A stretch of 64,000 nt of DNA from Alkalihalobacillus sp047302405 (GTDB lineage Bacteria > Bacillota > Bacilli > Bacillales > Bacillaceae_D). Made by a program: the position numbers and the translations under genes. Positions 34,733 to 43,119 of this stretch are shown here, one piece after another. The notes below the pieces were generated by a model. The model did no database searches, was not told the origin of the DNA, and worked only from the letters and a program-made list of their open reading frames with translations. The first letter of the stretch is position 1, and every line of letters starts with the position of its first letter. Where the stretch lies: contig NZ_CP154853.1 in assembly GCF_047302405.1 (NCBI RefSeq), forward strand, positions 868,001 through 932,000. Reading direction: 5' to 3'.

Positions 34733-35935
34733 ATGAGAGCCCGGCTATTTTTTCTTATTTTGGTGATGACTCTTGCTGCTTTTTCGCTCTCACCCGACTA
34801 TGTCAAAGCCGAGCAAAATCAGAAGCAAGAACAAGTACCTTTTGATGAGCAAGGTTTTGTGGAACAGCAATTACAACGTTTGAACTTAGATGAGATTGTT
34901 CAGTACTGGGAACAAATATCGAACGAATACGGTGGATATTTACCAGAGAGTCAAAAAGGCTCCTTATTTGATTTTTTAACGGGTGAAAAGCAATTTTCTT
35001 TTAAGGAATGGGGATTAGGACTTGTTCGATTTTTATTTCATGAACTAATCGTAAGTGGGAAGTTACTTGGTAGCTTAATATTATTAACGATATTTTGTAT
35101 GATTTTGCAATCGCTACAAAATGCTTTTGAGCAACATACGATTAGTAAAGTGGCCTATTCGATTACGTATCTAGTCTTAATGATTATTGCTTTAAATAGT
35201 TTTCGCTTAGCAATTGATTATGCGGAATATGCGGTTAGCAATATGACGAATTTTATGGTCGCGATGCTGCCGTTATTACTTGCTTTAATGGCCTCAATTG
35301 GAAACATTACATCTGCTGCTATGTTTCATCCATTAATCATCTTTTTAGTTCATACGAGTGGTTTACTTATTCAGTATGTGGTTTTTCCTTTGCTGTTTTT
35401 ATCAACGGTCTTAAATATTGTAAGTACATTAACAGACCATTACAAAGTGACAAAATTAGCCGGTTTATTAAGAACTATTGCGGTCGGGGCATTAGGAGTT
35501 TTTCTAACCGTCTTTTTAGGAGTGATTTCCGTACAAGGGGCGTCCACCGCGGTATCTGATGGGTTAACGGTACGTACGGCCAAATTTATTGCCGGTAATT
35601 TTGTTCCTGTTGTCGGTCGAATGTTTACGGATGCAGCGGATACGGTTTTAAGTGCTTCTCTGTTATTAAAAAATACAGTTGGTATTGCCGGATTAGCGAT
35701 TTTGTTAATTCTCTGTGCTTTCCCTGCCTTAAAAGTGTTAGGACTAGCCTTCATTTTCAATTTCTCTTCAGCGGTTTTACAACCATTAGGAGGCGGTCCG
35801 ATTATTGAGTGTTTATCGATTATTGGCAAATCAATTATCTATGTTTTTGCTGCTTTAGCTATCGTCTGTTTAATGTTCTTTTTGGCCATTACGATCATGA
35901 TATCAGCTAGTAATTTATCATTTATGATTCGGTAA
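34733..35935 (+). CDS. spoIIIAE: SpoIIIAE, stage III sporulation membrane protein
   Basis: A 400-residue protein with a signal-like N terminus (ARLFFLILVMTLAAFSLSPDYVKA), an extracytoplasmic stretch of about 90 residues, then multiple membrane helices with FMVAMLPLLLALMASIGN and QPLGGGPIIECLSIIGKS. It is the large polytopic subunit of the SpoIIIA channel. Its stop overlaps the spoIIIAF ribosome binding site region. Confidence 0.93.
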   Translation: MRARLFFLILVMTLAAFSLSPDYVKAEQNQKQEQVPFDEQGFVEQQLQRLNLDEIVQYWEQISNEYGGYLPESQKGSLFDFLTGEKQFSFKEWGLGLVRFLFHELIVSGKLLGSLILLTIFCMILQSLQNAFEQHTISKVAYSITYLVLMIIALNSFRLAIDYAEYAVSNMTNFMVAMLPLLLALMASIGNITSAAMFHPLIIFLVHTSGLLIQYVVFPLLFLSTVLNIVSTLTDHYKVTKLAGLLRTIAVGALGVFLTVFLGVISVQGASTAVSDGLTVRTAKFIAGNFVPVVGRMFTDAADTVLSASLLLKNTVGIAGLAILLILCAFPALKVLGLAFIFNFSSAVLQPLGGGPIIECLSIIGKSIIYVFAALAIVCLMFFLAITIMISASNLSFMIR

Positions 35936-35952
35936 TGGGAGGAGGGGATCTC

Positions 35953-36615
35953 GTGTCATTTATTATCGAGTGGCTGACAAATATTATTTTGTTAATTTTA
36001 CTTGCGACGATATTAGAGTTAATTTTACCAAAGAATGCCTTGCAAAAATATGTGAAAATGGTCGTTGGTTTATTACTTTTAATTGTTTTATTGCAGCCCT
36101 TATTTTCAATTTTTACTCAAGATTTTGACGAATGGCTTTTTACAATTGCTTCTGAAAGTGAATTTCAGGAAAAATCCATAGAAGAATCTATAAATTTGCA
36201 AAAAAAAGAAATAGAGTTGGGACAATCTGCATATATTTCAGAACAGATGGCTTTCCTTTTAACAGAACAAGTAGATGCACACTTGGAACAGTCCTACTCA
36301 TTAAAGATTTCAGAAATTGAGTTTGAGTTGAAAGAGAATCATCTCATGGACCGGCTCCCTACTGTGGACGATATTGCTTTTATAAGAGCACATATTGACC
36401 ATATAGTAGACGCGGAGTCTGGTGAACTCCCAGAAGTAAAGGAGGTCGCGTTAGTCAAAATTGATACGAGCACCCCGCTTGACCTAGAGAAAGATTTGGA
36501 AGAAGCGGAGGACCCAATACTAGAAGATGTTAAAGAGGATCTCGCTAAAAGCTGGGAAGTTCCAAAAGAAACTCTTTCAGTCGTTTGGAAAGGAGGGGCG
36601 AGCGAATTTGAGTGA
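35953..36615 (+). CDS. spoIIIAF: SpoIIIAF, stage III sporulation protein
   Basis: A 220-residue protein with two N-terminal membrane helices (IIEWLTNIILLILLATILELIL; MVVGLLLLIVLLQPLFSIF) and a soluble ring-building domain. It contributes to the SpoIIIA ring stack. GTG at 35953 is chosen because GGGAGGAGGGG lies directly before it; an in-frame ATG at 35935 would place the SD inside the gene. Overlaps spoIIIAG by eight bases. Confidence 0.9.
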   Translation: MSFIIEWLTNIILLILLATILELILPKNALQKYVKMVVGLLLLIVLLQPLFSIFTQDFDEWLFTIASESEFQEKSIEESINLQKKEIELGQSAYISEQMAFLLTEQVDAHLEQSYSLKISEIEFELKENHLMDRLPTVDDIAFIRAHIDHIVDAESGELPEVKEVALVKIDTSTPLDLEKDLEEAEDPILEDVKEDLAKSWEVPKETLSVVWKGGASEFE

Positions 36616-37291
36616 GAAGGAAAAAAAGGATAATCAATGGTTGAAGAAGCTTTTTCAACCACCATCCCAGGATAAGAAGAAAAAAATTCCCTTACACTAT
36701 GTGCTACTTCTAGGCTGTGTTGGATTGATGTTAATGGTATTAGCGAATATGGTCATTTCTGATGATGAAAATGACTTAAGTTCTGGACCAAGCGAGCCGG
36801 TATATAGTGACCCACCCAGAGAGAATGATGAAGAAACAGAAGAAGCATTTGGAAAAACGACTGAAGATCCAAACTCGATGCAAGATTATGAAAACCGTTA
36901 TGAAAATCAATTAAAAGAAATTTTGAACCAAATTGCCGGTGTAAGTAATACCGATGTTATGATTACTTTCGCTGAGTCTGAGAAAAGCATTTTTGAAAGA
37001 AATCGAAATCAGAAACAACAAAATACAAAAGAAGTAGATCGTGAAGGGGGAACAAGAGAGGTAGAAGACTTCACAGAGGACGAACAAGTAGTCATCGTTC
37101 GAACGGGAGATACCGAAGAGCCTATATTAGTAAAAACAGAAAAACCGAGCGTTAGTGGGGTACTCGTTGTCGCAAGGGGGGTAGAAAATGCTCAAGTGAA
37201 AAGCTATGTAGTGGAAGCTGTGAGCCGAGTGTTAGACGTCCCGACACACCGAGTGTCCGTAATGCCGAAAAAAATAGAGGAGGATGAATAA
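36608..37291 (+). CDS. spoIIIAG: SpoIIIAG, stage III sporulation ring protein
   Basis: A 227-residue protein with a basic N terminus, one membrane helix (LHYVLLLGCVGLMLMVLANMVI), an acidic linker and the SpoIIIAG ring domain (YENQLKEILNQIAGVSNTDVMITFAES; VSGVLVVARGVENAQVKSYVVEAVSRVL). It forms the large oligomeric ring in the intermembrane space around the forespore. TTG at 36608 follows AGGAGGGG. The stop overlaps the spoIIIAH start (ATAATGG). Confidence 0.92.
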   Translation: MSEKEKKDNQWLKKLFQPPSQDKKKKIPLHYVLLLGCVGLMLMVLANMVISDDENDLSSGPSEPVYSDPPRENDEETEEAFGKTTEDPNSMQDYENRYENQLKEILNQIAGVSNTDVMITFAESEKSIFERNRNQKQQNTKEVDREGGTREVEDFTEDEQVVIVRTGDTEEPILVKTEKPSVSGVLVVARGVENAQVKSYVVEAVSRVLDVPTHRVSVMPKKIEEDE

Positions 37292-37977
37292 TGGTACTAA
37301 AAAAACAAACGGTATGGTTATTAACAATGTTAAGTTTGATCGTTGTCTTATCCGTCTATTATATTTTACCAGGAGCAAATGGTGGTGATCTAGCAGCGGT
37401 TGACACAGAGGAAATGGGTAGCATGGAAAACGATGATAAACAGGCTGAGGAATCAGATAAAGAAGAAGGTGATGAAGCAGACGGTGACAAGGCAGATGGT
37501 GACGAAGAAGCACCAGCAGAAGGAGCAAATGACGCAGACCAGCAAGATAGTGTCGTAAATGTTAACGAAGTGTTTGAAGAAGCTGAAGAAGGAGCAGAAA
37601 TGGAAGGCACGGTAGCTAACCCAGAAACTGCTGATGTATTCGCAATGCACAAATTGTCTTTAATAGAATCACGTCATCGTGCAGAAGAAGAGAATAATAA
37701 CGTAGTAAGTGCACCAGAATCAAGTCCATCTGAAGTTTCTCTTGCGATGGATAAAACTAAAGAACTCCAGCAACTAGCTCAACTAGAGGAAGAGCTAGAA
37801 AGAGCGATTCAAATTGACGGAGGATATGAGAATGTCTTAGTCCTCATGTCAGATGGAGCTGTTGAAATTCATGTTCAAGCAGAGGAATTAACAAAAGAAG
37901 ATTCGGTAAAAATTATGGATATCGCTGGTGAAAAGGTTGGCAGAAATGTAGAAGTTGCCGTTAATTATACGAAATAA
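37291..37977 (+). CDS. spoIIIAH: SpoIIIAH, SpoIIQ-interacting channel protein
   Basis: A 228-residue protein with one N-terminal membrane helix (TVWLLTMLSLIVVLSVYYIL), a long acidic linker of about 80 residues (longer and more charged than in B. subtilis), and the C-terminal ring-forming domain (ELEEELERAIQIDGGYENVLVLMSDGAVEIHVQAEELTKEDS). In Bacillus it binds forespore SpoIIQ across the septum. It is the last gene of spoIIIA, with a terminator downstream. Confidence 0.93.
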   Translation: MVLKKQTVWLLTMLSLIVVLSVYYILPGANGGDLAAVDTEEMGSMENDDKQAEESDKEEGDEADGDKADGDEEAPAEGANDADQQDSVVNVNEVFEEAEEGAEMEGTVANPETADVFAMHKLSLIESRHRAEEENNNVVSAPESSPSEVSLAMDKTKELQQLAQLEEELERAIQIDGGYENVLVLMSDGAVEIHVQAEELTKEDSVKIMDIAGEKVGRNVEVAVNYTK

Positions 37978-38013
37978 TAAAGAGTGAGACTGTCACTCGG
38001 GGCACCTGATAAG

Positions 38014-38057
38014 AAAAAAGGATGAGAAGGTTAATAAACCTTTTATCCTTTTTTTCG
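38014..38057 (+). terminator. Terminator of the spoIIIA operon
   Basis: AAAAAAGGATGAGAAGGTT pairs with AACCTTTTATCCTTTTTT around AATA, with T run. Confidence 0.88.
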
Positions 38058-38114
38058 CTTGTTGGCAAGTTGGAGAGATGCTTGGATTTTCTGATCTAAA
38101 AAGTCAGAACGAAC

Positions 38115-38580
38115 GGATACGACGTGGAATGTGAAAAAAAAGAGAGAGCCGCGTCGTAAGCAAGCGGATACGACGTGGAATGTGAAAAAAAGAGAGAGAG
38201 CTGCGTCGTAAGCAAGCGGATACGACGTGGAATGTGAAAAAAAGAGAGAGAGCCGAGTCGTAAGCAAGTGGATACGACGTGGAATGTGAAAAAAAGAGAG
38301 AGAGCTGCGTCGTAAGCAAGTGGATACGACGTGGAATGTGAAAAAAAGAGAGAGAGCTGCGTCGTAAGCAAGTGGATACGACGTGGAATGTGAAAAAAAG
38401 AGAGAGAGCCGAGTCGTAAATAAGTGGATACGACGTGGAATGTGAAAAAAAGAGAGAGAGCTGCGTCGTAAGCAAGCAGATACGACGTGGAATGTGGAAA
38501 AAAAGAGAGAGCCGTACCGTAAACAAGTAGATACAACGTGGAATGTAGAAAAAAGAGAGGAGGTCGCGTCAGAACAAAGC
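38115..38580. repeat. 52-bp tandem array, nine units
   Basis: Units start GGATACGACGTGGAATGTGA at 38115, 38166, 38218, 38270, 38322, 38374 and 38426, then diverge at 38478 and 38529; all steps are 51-52 bp. Each has a conserved half, a purine tract (AAAAAAAGAGAGAGAG) and GTCGTAAGCAAG. Unit types with GCTGCGTCG, GCCGAGTCG and GCCGCGTCG are interspersed. The open frames on the minus strand across it are artefacts of the repeat. Confidence 0.95.
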
Positions 38581-38724
38581 TAGATGCATTATTCCGACCG
38601 CGAATGGGAACTTATAGTTGGAGGGTTGAAGCATTTAAAGCGTCAAGAATCAATTCTTTCGTCAAACCTGTTAACGAAAGCCTTTTCTCAGCGTTTCATC
38701 AATTAATGTGCATTGCCTGTTCGG

Positions 38725-38736
38725 ACATGGTATAAT
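38725..38736 (+). promoter_or_regulatory. Extended -10 promoter of the unknown gene at 38771
   Basis: ACATGGTATAAT provides a TGn-TATAAT extended -10 ending 34 bases before the start codon; no good -35 is present. Confidence 0.5.
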
Positions 38737-38770
38737 ACGACAATGTATCTTAAGTTTATGAGGAGCGATT

Positions 38771-39148
38771 ATGATGGAATGGACTGATTTAACAGAGGGA
38801 GCAAAGGCTGTTCTGGAGCAAACGAGAAATTTAAAAAATGATAATATCCAAATTGTTGAATTTGAAATTGGATTTGAACAGCATTTTGAAGCAAATGATG
38901 GAGACTCTTATACCGTTTCCATTCAAGAAGAAGATTATCAAAATTTAAAAAAATATACGCTTGAAAATAGTTATGATGAACGATATCATATGGCAAGAAA
39001 TAAAGACATTGTGAAGATTATCCTTTTAGAAGATGGGAAGATTCCTGATAACTTATCTGAGTTTCCTATTTTCCGTCAGTATAAAAAAGAGGCTTTAGTA
39101 AAAGCGGAAGCTGAAAGCGCTGTTGAAGTTCAAGAAGAAACAGAATAA
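38771..39148 (+). CDS. Hypothetical protein, 125 residues
   Basis: I do not recognise this protein. It is hydrophilic and acidic with no signal peptide or membrane helix. The first half alternates charged and hydrophobic residues (EFEIGFEQHFEAND), and the tail is glutamate-rich (KAEAESAVEVQEETE). Codon use looks normal and there is a clear start (GAGGAG five bases before ATG), an extended -10 promoter and its own terminator, so it is probably expressed. It lies between spoIIIAH and accB, where B. subtilis has no gene. Confidence 0.65.
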   Translation: MMEWTDLTEGAKAVLEQTRNLKNDNIQIVEFEIGFEQHFEANDGDSYTVSIQEEDYQNLKKYTLENSYDERYHMARNKDIVKIILLEDGKIPDNLSEFPIFRQYKKEALVKAEAESAVEVQEETE

Positions 39149-39205
39149 CCTAGTTCATTCTACGAAAAATAAACTCGTGTAGAAAATGATCAAATAAAAA
39201 ATTCG

Positions 39206-39236
39206 CTCCATTATTTACATAATGGAGGTTTTTTTG
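39206..39236 (+). terminator. Terminator after the unknown gene
   Basis: CTCCATTAT and ATAATGGAG form a perfect stem followed by seven T. Confidence 0.88.
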
Positions 39237-39304
39237 CTAGGAGAGCGAATAAGTACATTAAAGTAAGGAAATAGTTTTTAACGAAACGATATATCGGAAA
39301 AATA

Positions 39305-39318
39305 ACTTGTGGTATAAT
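39305..39318 (+). promoter_or_regulatory. Probable accB promoter
   Basis: TTGTGGTATAAT contains TGn and a consensus TATAAT, 60 bases before the accB start; the -35 is weak. Confidence 0.5.
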
Positions 39319-39377
39319 ATGCGATGTACTTCTATTATGAGGTACTAATTACATCGTTTTCAAAGGAGCGTACATAT

Positions 39378-39863
39378 ATGTTATCTGTAAAAGAAATTAA
39401 AGAATTGATTAAAGCAGTCAATGAATCTGGTTTAGAGGAATTTAATTATGAGGAAGAAGGCACGAAGCTCCACTTAAAAAAACCTTCTAATGGACAGGTG
39501 GCTCAAATGAACTCATTTGTACCCGCTGTTTCGCATGAACTAAAAGAGACGGTTGAAGCAAATGTTACGGATACAGTGGAAGTATCAGAACATGTAAAGA
39601 GTGCTGTGAGTAAAGAAGAGAATCTGCATACAATCACTTCTCCGATGGTCGGAACTTTTTATACCGCCCCTTCACCTGACTCACCGGTTTATGTAGAAGC
39701 TGGAGATCAAGTGACTGAGGATACGGTTGTTTGTATCGTAGAAGCGATGAAACTGATGAATGAAATTGAAGCAGAAGTAAAAGGAAAAGTCGTTGAAGTT
39801 TTAGCGGAAAATGGTGAACTTGTAGAGTTTGGTCAACCATTATTTGTCGTAGCACCAAGATAA
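39378..39863 (+). CDS. accB: Biotin carboxyl carrier protein of acetyl-CoA carboxylase
   Basis: A 161-residue BCCP: an N-terminal coiled helical segment (LSVKEIKELIKAVNESGLEEF), a linker, and a C-terminal biotinyl domain with the biotin lysine in CIVEAMKLMNEIEAEV. It carries CO2 between biotin carboxylase and the carboxyltransferase for malonyl-CoA synthesis. ATG at 39378 is chosen over the open upstream codons because AAAGGAG precedes it. First gene of accB-accC-yqhY. Confidence 0.96.
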   Translation: MLSVKEIKELIKAVNESGLEEFNYEEEGTKLHLKKPSNGQVAQMNSFVPAVSHELKETVEANVTDTVEVSEHVKSAVSKEENLHTITSPMVGTFYTAPSPDSPVYVEAGDQVTEDTVVCIVEAMKLMNEIEAEVKGKVVEVLAENGELVEFGQPLFVVAPR

Positions 39864-39881
39864 TAGTAGGAGAGTGTAATC

Positions 39882-41240
39882 ATGATAAAAAAATTACTAG
39901 TCGCAAATCGAGGAGAAATTGCCGTTCGTATTATTCGAGCATGTCAAGAACTAGATATTGAAACGGTTGCTGTCTACTCAGAAGCAGATAAAGAAGCTCT
40001 CCATGTTAAACTTGCAGATGAAGCTTATTGTATAGGACCAACCCCTGCTAGCCAAAGTTATTTGAATTTCACTAATATCATGAGTGTCGCGACGTTAACA
40101 GAGTCAGACGCGATTCATCCGGGCTATGGATTTTTAGCTGAAAATCCTGATTTTGCTGAAATTTGTGCAGCGTGTAATATTAAATTTGTTGGACCGAGTC
40201 CGCAAGCAATTAGCCGCATGGGGACAAAGGATGTAGCAAGAGAAACGATGGCCCAAGCGGGTGTTCCTATTGTTCCGGGATCTGATGGCATTGTAGAAAA
40301 CGTTGATGCTGGATTAAAAGTGGCAGACGAAATCGGGTACCCTGTTATTATCAAAGCAACGGCAGGTGGTGGCGGAAAAGGGATTCGAGTCGCGAAAAAT
40401 ATTGAAGAACTAAAAAAGGGCATCAATATTACGCAAAAAGAAGCTCAAGCTAATTTTGGAAATCCTGGTGTTTATATTGAAAAGTATATTGAAGATTTTC
40501 GCCATGTTGAAATTCAAGTCATTGCTGATGAACATGGCAATACGGTTCATTTAGGGGAAAGAGATTGTAGTATTCAACGTCGACTACAAAAGCTACTTGA
40601 GGAAACACCATCACCAGCAATTTCTGAAGAGAAGCGTAAGGAGATGGGTGATGCAGCTGTAAAAGCTGCCGAAGCTGTTGAATATACGGGTGCAGGAACA
40701 ATCGAGTTTATTTATGACCACCGCACAGGCGATTTTTATTTTATGGAAATGAATACTCGAATTCAGGTTGAGCATCCAGTAACAGAAATGGTTACCGGTA
40801 TTGATTTAATCAAAGAACAGATTCATGTTGCAAATGGAAAACCATTATCTTTTAGACAAGAAGATGTTACGTTTAATGGTTGGTCGATTGAATGTCGAAT
40901 TAATGCTGAAAATGCGAAAAAGAACTTTATGCCTTCACCAGGGACGGTGACTTCTTATTTAGTACCTGGTGGACTAGGTGTTCGAATTGATTCTGCGGTA
41001 TACTCAGGTTATACGATTTCACCTTTTTATGATTCTATGGTCGCAAAAGTCATTACCCATGGGGCGACAAGAGAAGAAGCGATTGCAAGAATGAAACGGG
41101 CTCTTTCTGAATTTGAAGTTGAGGGAATTGATACAACGATCCCATTCCACATCCGTCTGTTAAATCATGAGACATTTGTTTCCGGGGATTTTAATACAAA
41201 ATTCCTTGAAGAACATGCGATTATGGAAGATAGTAAGTAA
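39882..41240 (+). CDS. accC: Biotin carboxylase subunit of acetyl-CoA carboxylase
   Basis: A 452-residue ATP-grasp enzyme with KLLVANRGEIAVRIIRA, the glycine-rich ATP loop KATAGGGGKGIRV, the HLGERDCSIQRR active-site block and NTRIQVEHPVTEM. It carboxylates BCCP-bound biotin with bicarbonate and ATP. It starts 18 bases after accB. Confidence 0.97.
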   Translation: MIKKLLVANRGEIAVRIIRACQELDIETVAVYSEADKEALHVKLADEAYCIGPTPASQSYLNFTNIMSVATLTESDAIHPGYGFLAENPDFAEICAACNIKFVGPSPQAISRMGTKDVARETMAQAGVPIVPGSDGIVENVDAGLKVADEIGYPVIIKATAGGGGKGIRVAKNIEELKKGINITQKEAQANFGNPGVYIEKYIEDFRHVEIQVIADEHGNTVHLGERDCSIQRRLQKLLEETPSPAISEEKRKEMGDAAVKAAEAVEYTGAGTIEFIYDHRTGDFYFMEMNTRIQVEHPVTEMVTGIDLIKEQIHVANGKPLSFRQEDVTFNGWSIECRINAENAKKNFMPSPGTVTSYLVPGGLGVRIDSAVYSGYTISPFYDSMVAKVITHGATREEAIARMKRALSEFEVEGIDTTIPFHIRLLNHETFVSGDFNTKFLEEHAIMEDSK

Positions 41241-41264
41241 TCGAATAGATTGGAGGAAATAAAA

Positions 41265-41663
41265 ATGAACGAAAATCATATTTTAGAGTTAGATGAGCAA
41301 AAAAGCGAATTAGGAAAAGTAGAAATTTCACCAGAAGTGATTGAAGTAATCGCAGGGATTGCGGCTTCTGAAGTTGAAGGTGTCGCCAATATGAGAGGGA
41401 ATTTTGCCTCAGGTGTCGCTGAAAAACTAGGAAGAAAAAATCACGGTAAAGGGGTTCGTGTTGACTTAAATGATGATGGTATTTTAGTAGATGTATCAGT
41501 TGTCATTATGTATGGAGTGTCTGTACCAGAGGTGGCTAAACTTATTCAAACGAATATTCAGCAAGCTCTTCAAACGATGACGGCTATTCAATTAAATGCC
41601 ATTAATGTTCATGTTGTTGGCGTTCAATTTGAAACAACAGAAGCGGCTATTGAAGAAAAATAA
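41265..41663 (+). CDS. yqhY: Asp23/Gls24 family protein YqhY
   Basis: A 132-residue Asp23-domain protein (KVEISPEVIEVIAGIAASEVEGVANM, GVRVDLNDDGILVDVSVVIMYG). It is co-transcribed with accBC in Firmicutes, and in B. subtilis its loss disturbs acetyl-CoA carboxylase control, so a regulatory role in malonyl-CoA supply is the best guess. ATG at 41265 is chosen because GGAGG lies eight bases before it. Confidence 0.9.
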   Translation: MNENHILELDEQKSELGKVEISPEVIEVIAGIAASEVEGVANMRGNFASGVAEKLGRKNHGKGVRVDLNDDGILVDVSVVIMYGVSVPEVAKLIQTNIQQALQTMTAIQLNAINVHVVGVQFETTEAAIEEK

Positions 41664-41691
41664 AAAAAGAGTTTAATTTAGCTAGGTTTTG

Positions 41692-41727
41692 AAACAGTCA
41701 AGAGTATAAGCTTGACTGTTTTTTTAG
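41692..41727 (+). terminator. Terminator of accB-accC-yqhY
   Basis: AAACAGTCAAG pairs with CTTGACTGTTT, followed by T residues. Confidence 0.88.
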
Positions 41728-41788
41728 GTGTCTGCCACTTGGAGGCATTTGTCGATTCGCCCGCCTTCTTTCGACAAGTGACAGGCAC
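41728..41788. repeat. 61-bp nested inverted repeat upstream of nusB
   Basis: The outer arms GTGTCTGCCACTTG and CAAGTGACAGGCAC match 12 of 14 as inverted repeats, and the inner arms TTGTCGA and TCGACAA are perfect. The centre (TTCGCCCGCCTTCT) is GC-richer than the surroundings. It has no T run, and is more like a small dispersed palindromic element than a terminator. Confidence 0.65.
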
Positions 41789-41844
41789 TTTCCACTATGG
41801 TATTATCAACGTATTAAACAAGCTTAAAGGAGCAAAGACAAAAT

Positions 41845-42240
41845 ATGAATCGTAGAGTAGCAAGATTAAGAGCTGCACAAGCTTTATACCAAATGGATGT
41901 GGCTCAATCAGAGCCGAATGAAGCACTAGAAAGCGTACTTGATACAGGGGAAGAAGCAAGTGTATTTTTAAAAGACTTGATTTTTGGAACGGTTGAACAT
42001 AAAGCGCAATTAGATACGATGATATCGGCTAATTTAGTAGGTTGGACGATTGAACGAATGGGCCATGTTGACCGCGCTATTACGAGAATGGCTTTATATG
42101 AAATGCAATATATTGAAGACATTCCAAAAAACGTCACGTTTAACGAAGCCATTGAGCTAGCTAAGGCATTTGGAGGGGAAGAATCCGGGAAGTTTATTAA
42201 TGGAGTGCTTTCCAAATCAATGGACGAATTAAATAAATAG
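41845..42240 (+). CDS. nusB: Transcription antitermination factor NusB
   Basis: A 131-residue all-helical NusB (NRRVARLRAAQALYQMDVA, ITRMALYEMQYIEDIPKNVTFNEAIELAKAFGGEESGKFINGVLSK). It binds boxA with NusE/S10 in rRNA transcription antitermination. It begins nusB-folD-xseA-xseB-ispA, spaced 21 bases from folD. Confidence 0.95.
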   Translation: MNRRVARLRAAQALYQMDVAQSEPNEALESVLDTGEEASVFLKDLIFGTVEHKAQLDTMISANLVGWTIERMGHVDRAITRMALYEMQYIEDIPKNVTFNEAIELAKAFGGEESGKFINGVLSKSMDELNK

Positions 42241-42261
42241 AGAAGAAAAGGAGTGAAGCAG

Positions 42262-43119
42262 GTGACAGCCACGATTCTAGACGGAAAAGCAATAGCAATG
42301 GTTAAAAGAAAGAGGATAAAAGAAAAAGTAGAAGCATTAGCAAATAAAGGAATCGTACCAGGTTTAGCTGTCATCTTAGTAGGAAATGACCCGGCATCAC
42401 AAACCTATGTCCGCTCAAAACAAAAGGCTTGTAAAGAAGTAGGGATTTATTCACAATTATTAGAGCTTCCAGAAAGTGTATCTGAACAAACTTTATTAGT
42501 CGAAATTGATCGTTTAAACGGTGATGACGACATTGATGGAATATTAGTACAACTCCCACTACCTAAACAAATAAGAGAACGTGCAGTGATTGAGCGGATC
42601 TCTCCCCAAAAGGACGTCGATGGATTTCATCCAATTAATATTGGGAAAATGATGATTGGTGAAGAAACATTCCTACCATGTACACCATTTGGTATTTTAG
42701 AAATGCTAAAGGAAACAAAAATTAATTTAGAAGGCAAACATGTTGTTGTCATTGGACGAAGTAATATTGTCGGTAAACCTGTTGGGCAATTACTATTGAA
42801 CGAAAATGCGACCGTCACTTATTGTCATTCAAAAACTCGTAACCTTAGAGAGTTAACGACCAAAGCGGATATCTTGATCGTTGCGGTTGGGCGTGACCGG
42901 ATCATTAAAGCTGAGGATGTCAAAAATGGTGCAATTGTGATCGACGTCGGCATTAATCGAGTCGATGGTAAGCTTTATGGCGATGTTGATTTTGAAAATG
43001 TAAAGGATGTCGTTTCTTATATTACCCCCGTTCCTGGTGGTGTCGGCCCCATGACGATTACGATGTTATTAGAAAACACGATCGAATCAGCAATGAGGAG
43101 AGGGTTTTCATCATGTTGA
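42262..43119 (+). CDS. folD: Methylenetetrahydrofolate dehydrogenase/cyclohydrolase
   Basis: A 285-residue bifunctional enzyme making 10-formyl-THF from 5,10-methylene-THF. Marks are VGNDPASQTYVRSKQKACKEVGI (catalytic lysine), LVQLPLPKQI, VVIGRSNIVGKPVGQLLL and TPVPGGVGPMTITML. GTG at 42262 is chosen over an earlier GTG because AAGGAG then lies at eight-base spacing. It uses the methylene-THF made by the gcv enzymes and overlaps xseA by seven bases. Confidence 0.95.
   Translation: MTATILDGKAIAMVKRKRIKEKVEALANKGIVPGLAVILVGNDPASQTYVRSKQKACKEVGIYSQLLELPESVSEQTLLVEIDRLNGDDDIDGILVQLPLPKQIRERAVIERISPQKDVDGFHPINIGKMMIGEETFLPCTPFGILEMLKETKINLEGKHVVVIGRSNIVGKPVGQLLLNENATVTYCHSKTRNLRELTTKADILIVAVGRDRIIKAEDVKNGAIVIDVGINRVDGKLYGDVDFENVKDVVSYITPVPGGVGPMTITMLLENTIESAMRRGFSSC

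Noticed and set aside
38096..38536. Long open frames on the minus strand with repeated FFSHSTSYPL-type peptides
   Set aside because: They follow from the 52-bp array; three units return the frame, giving open reading by chance. There is no plausible start signal and two frames are open at once.
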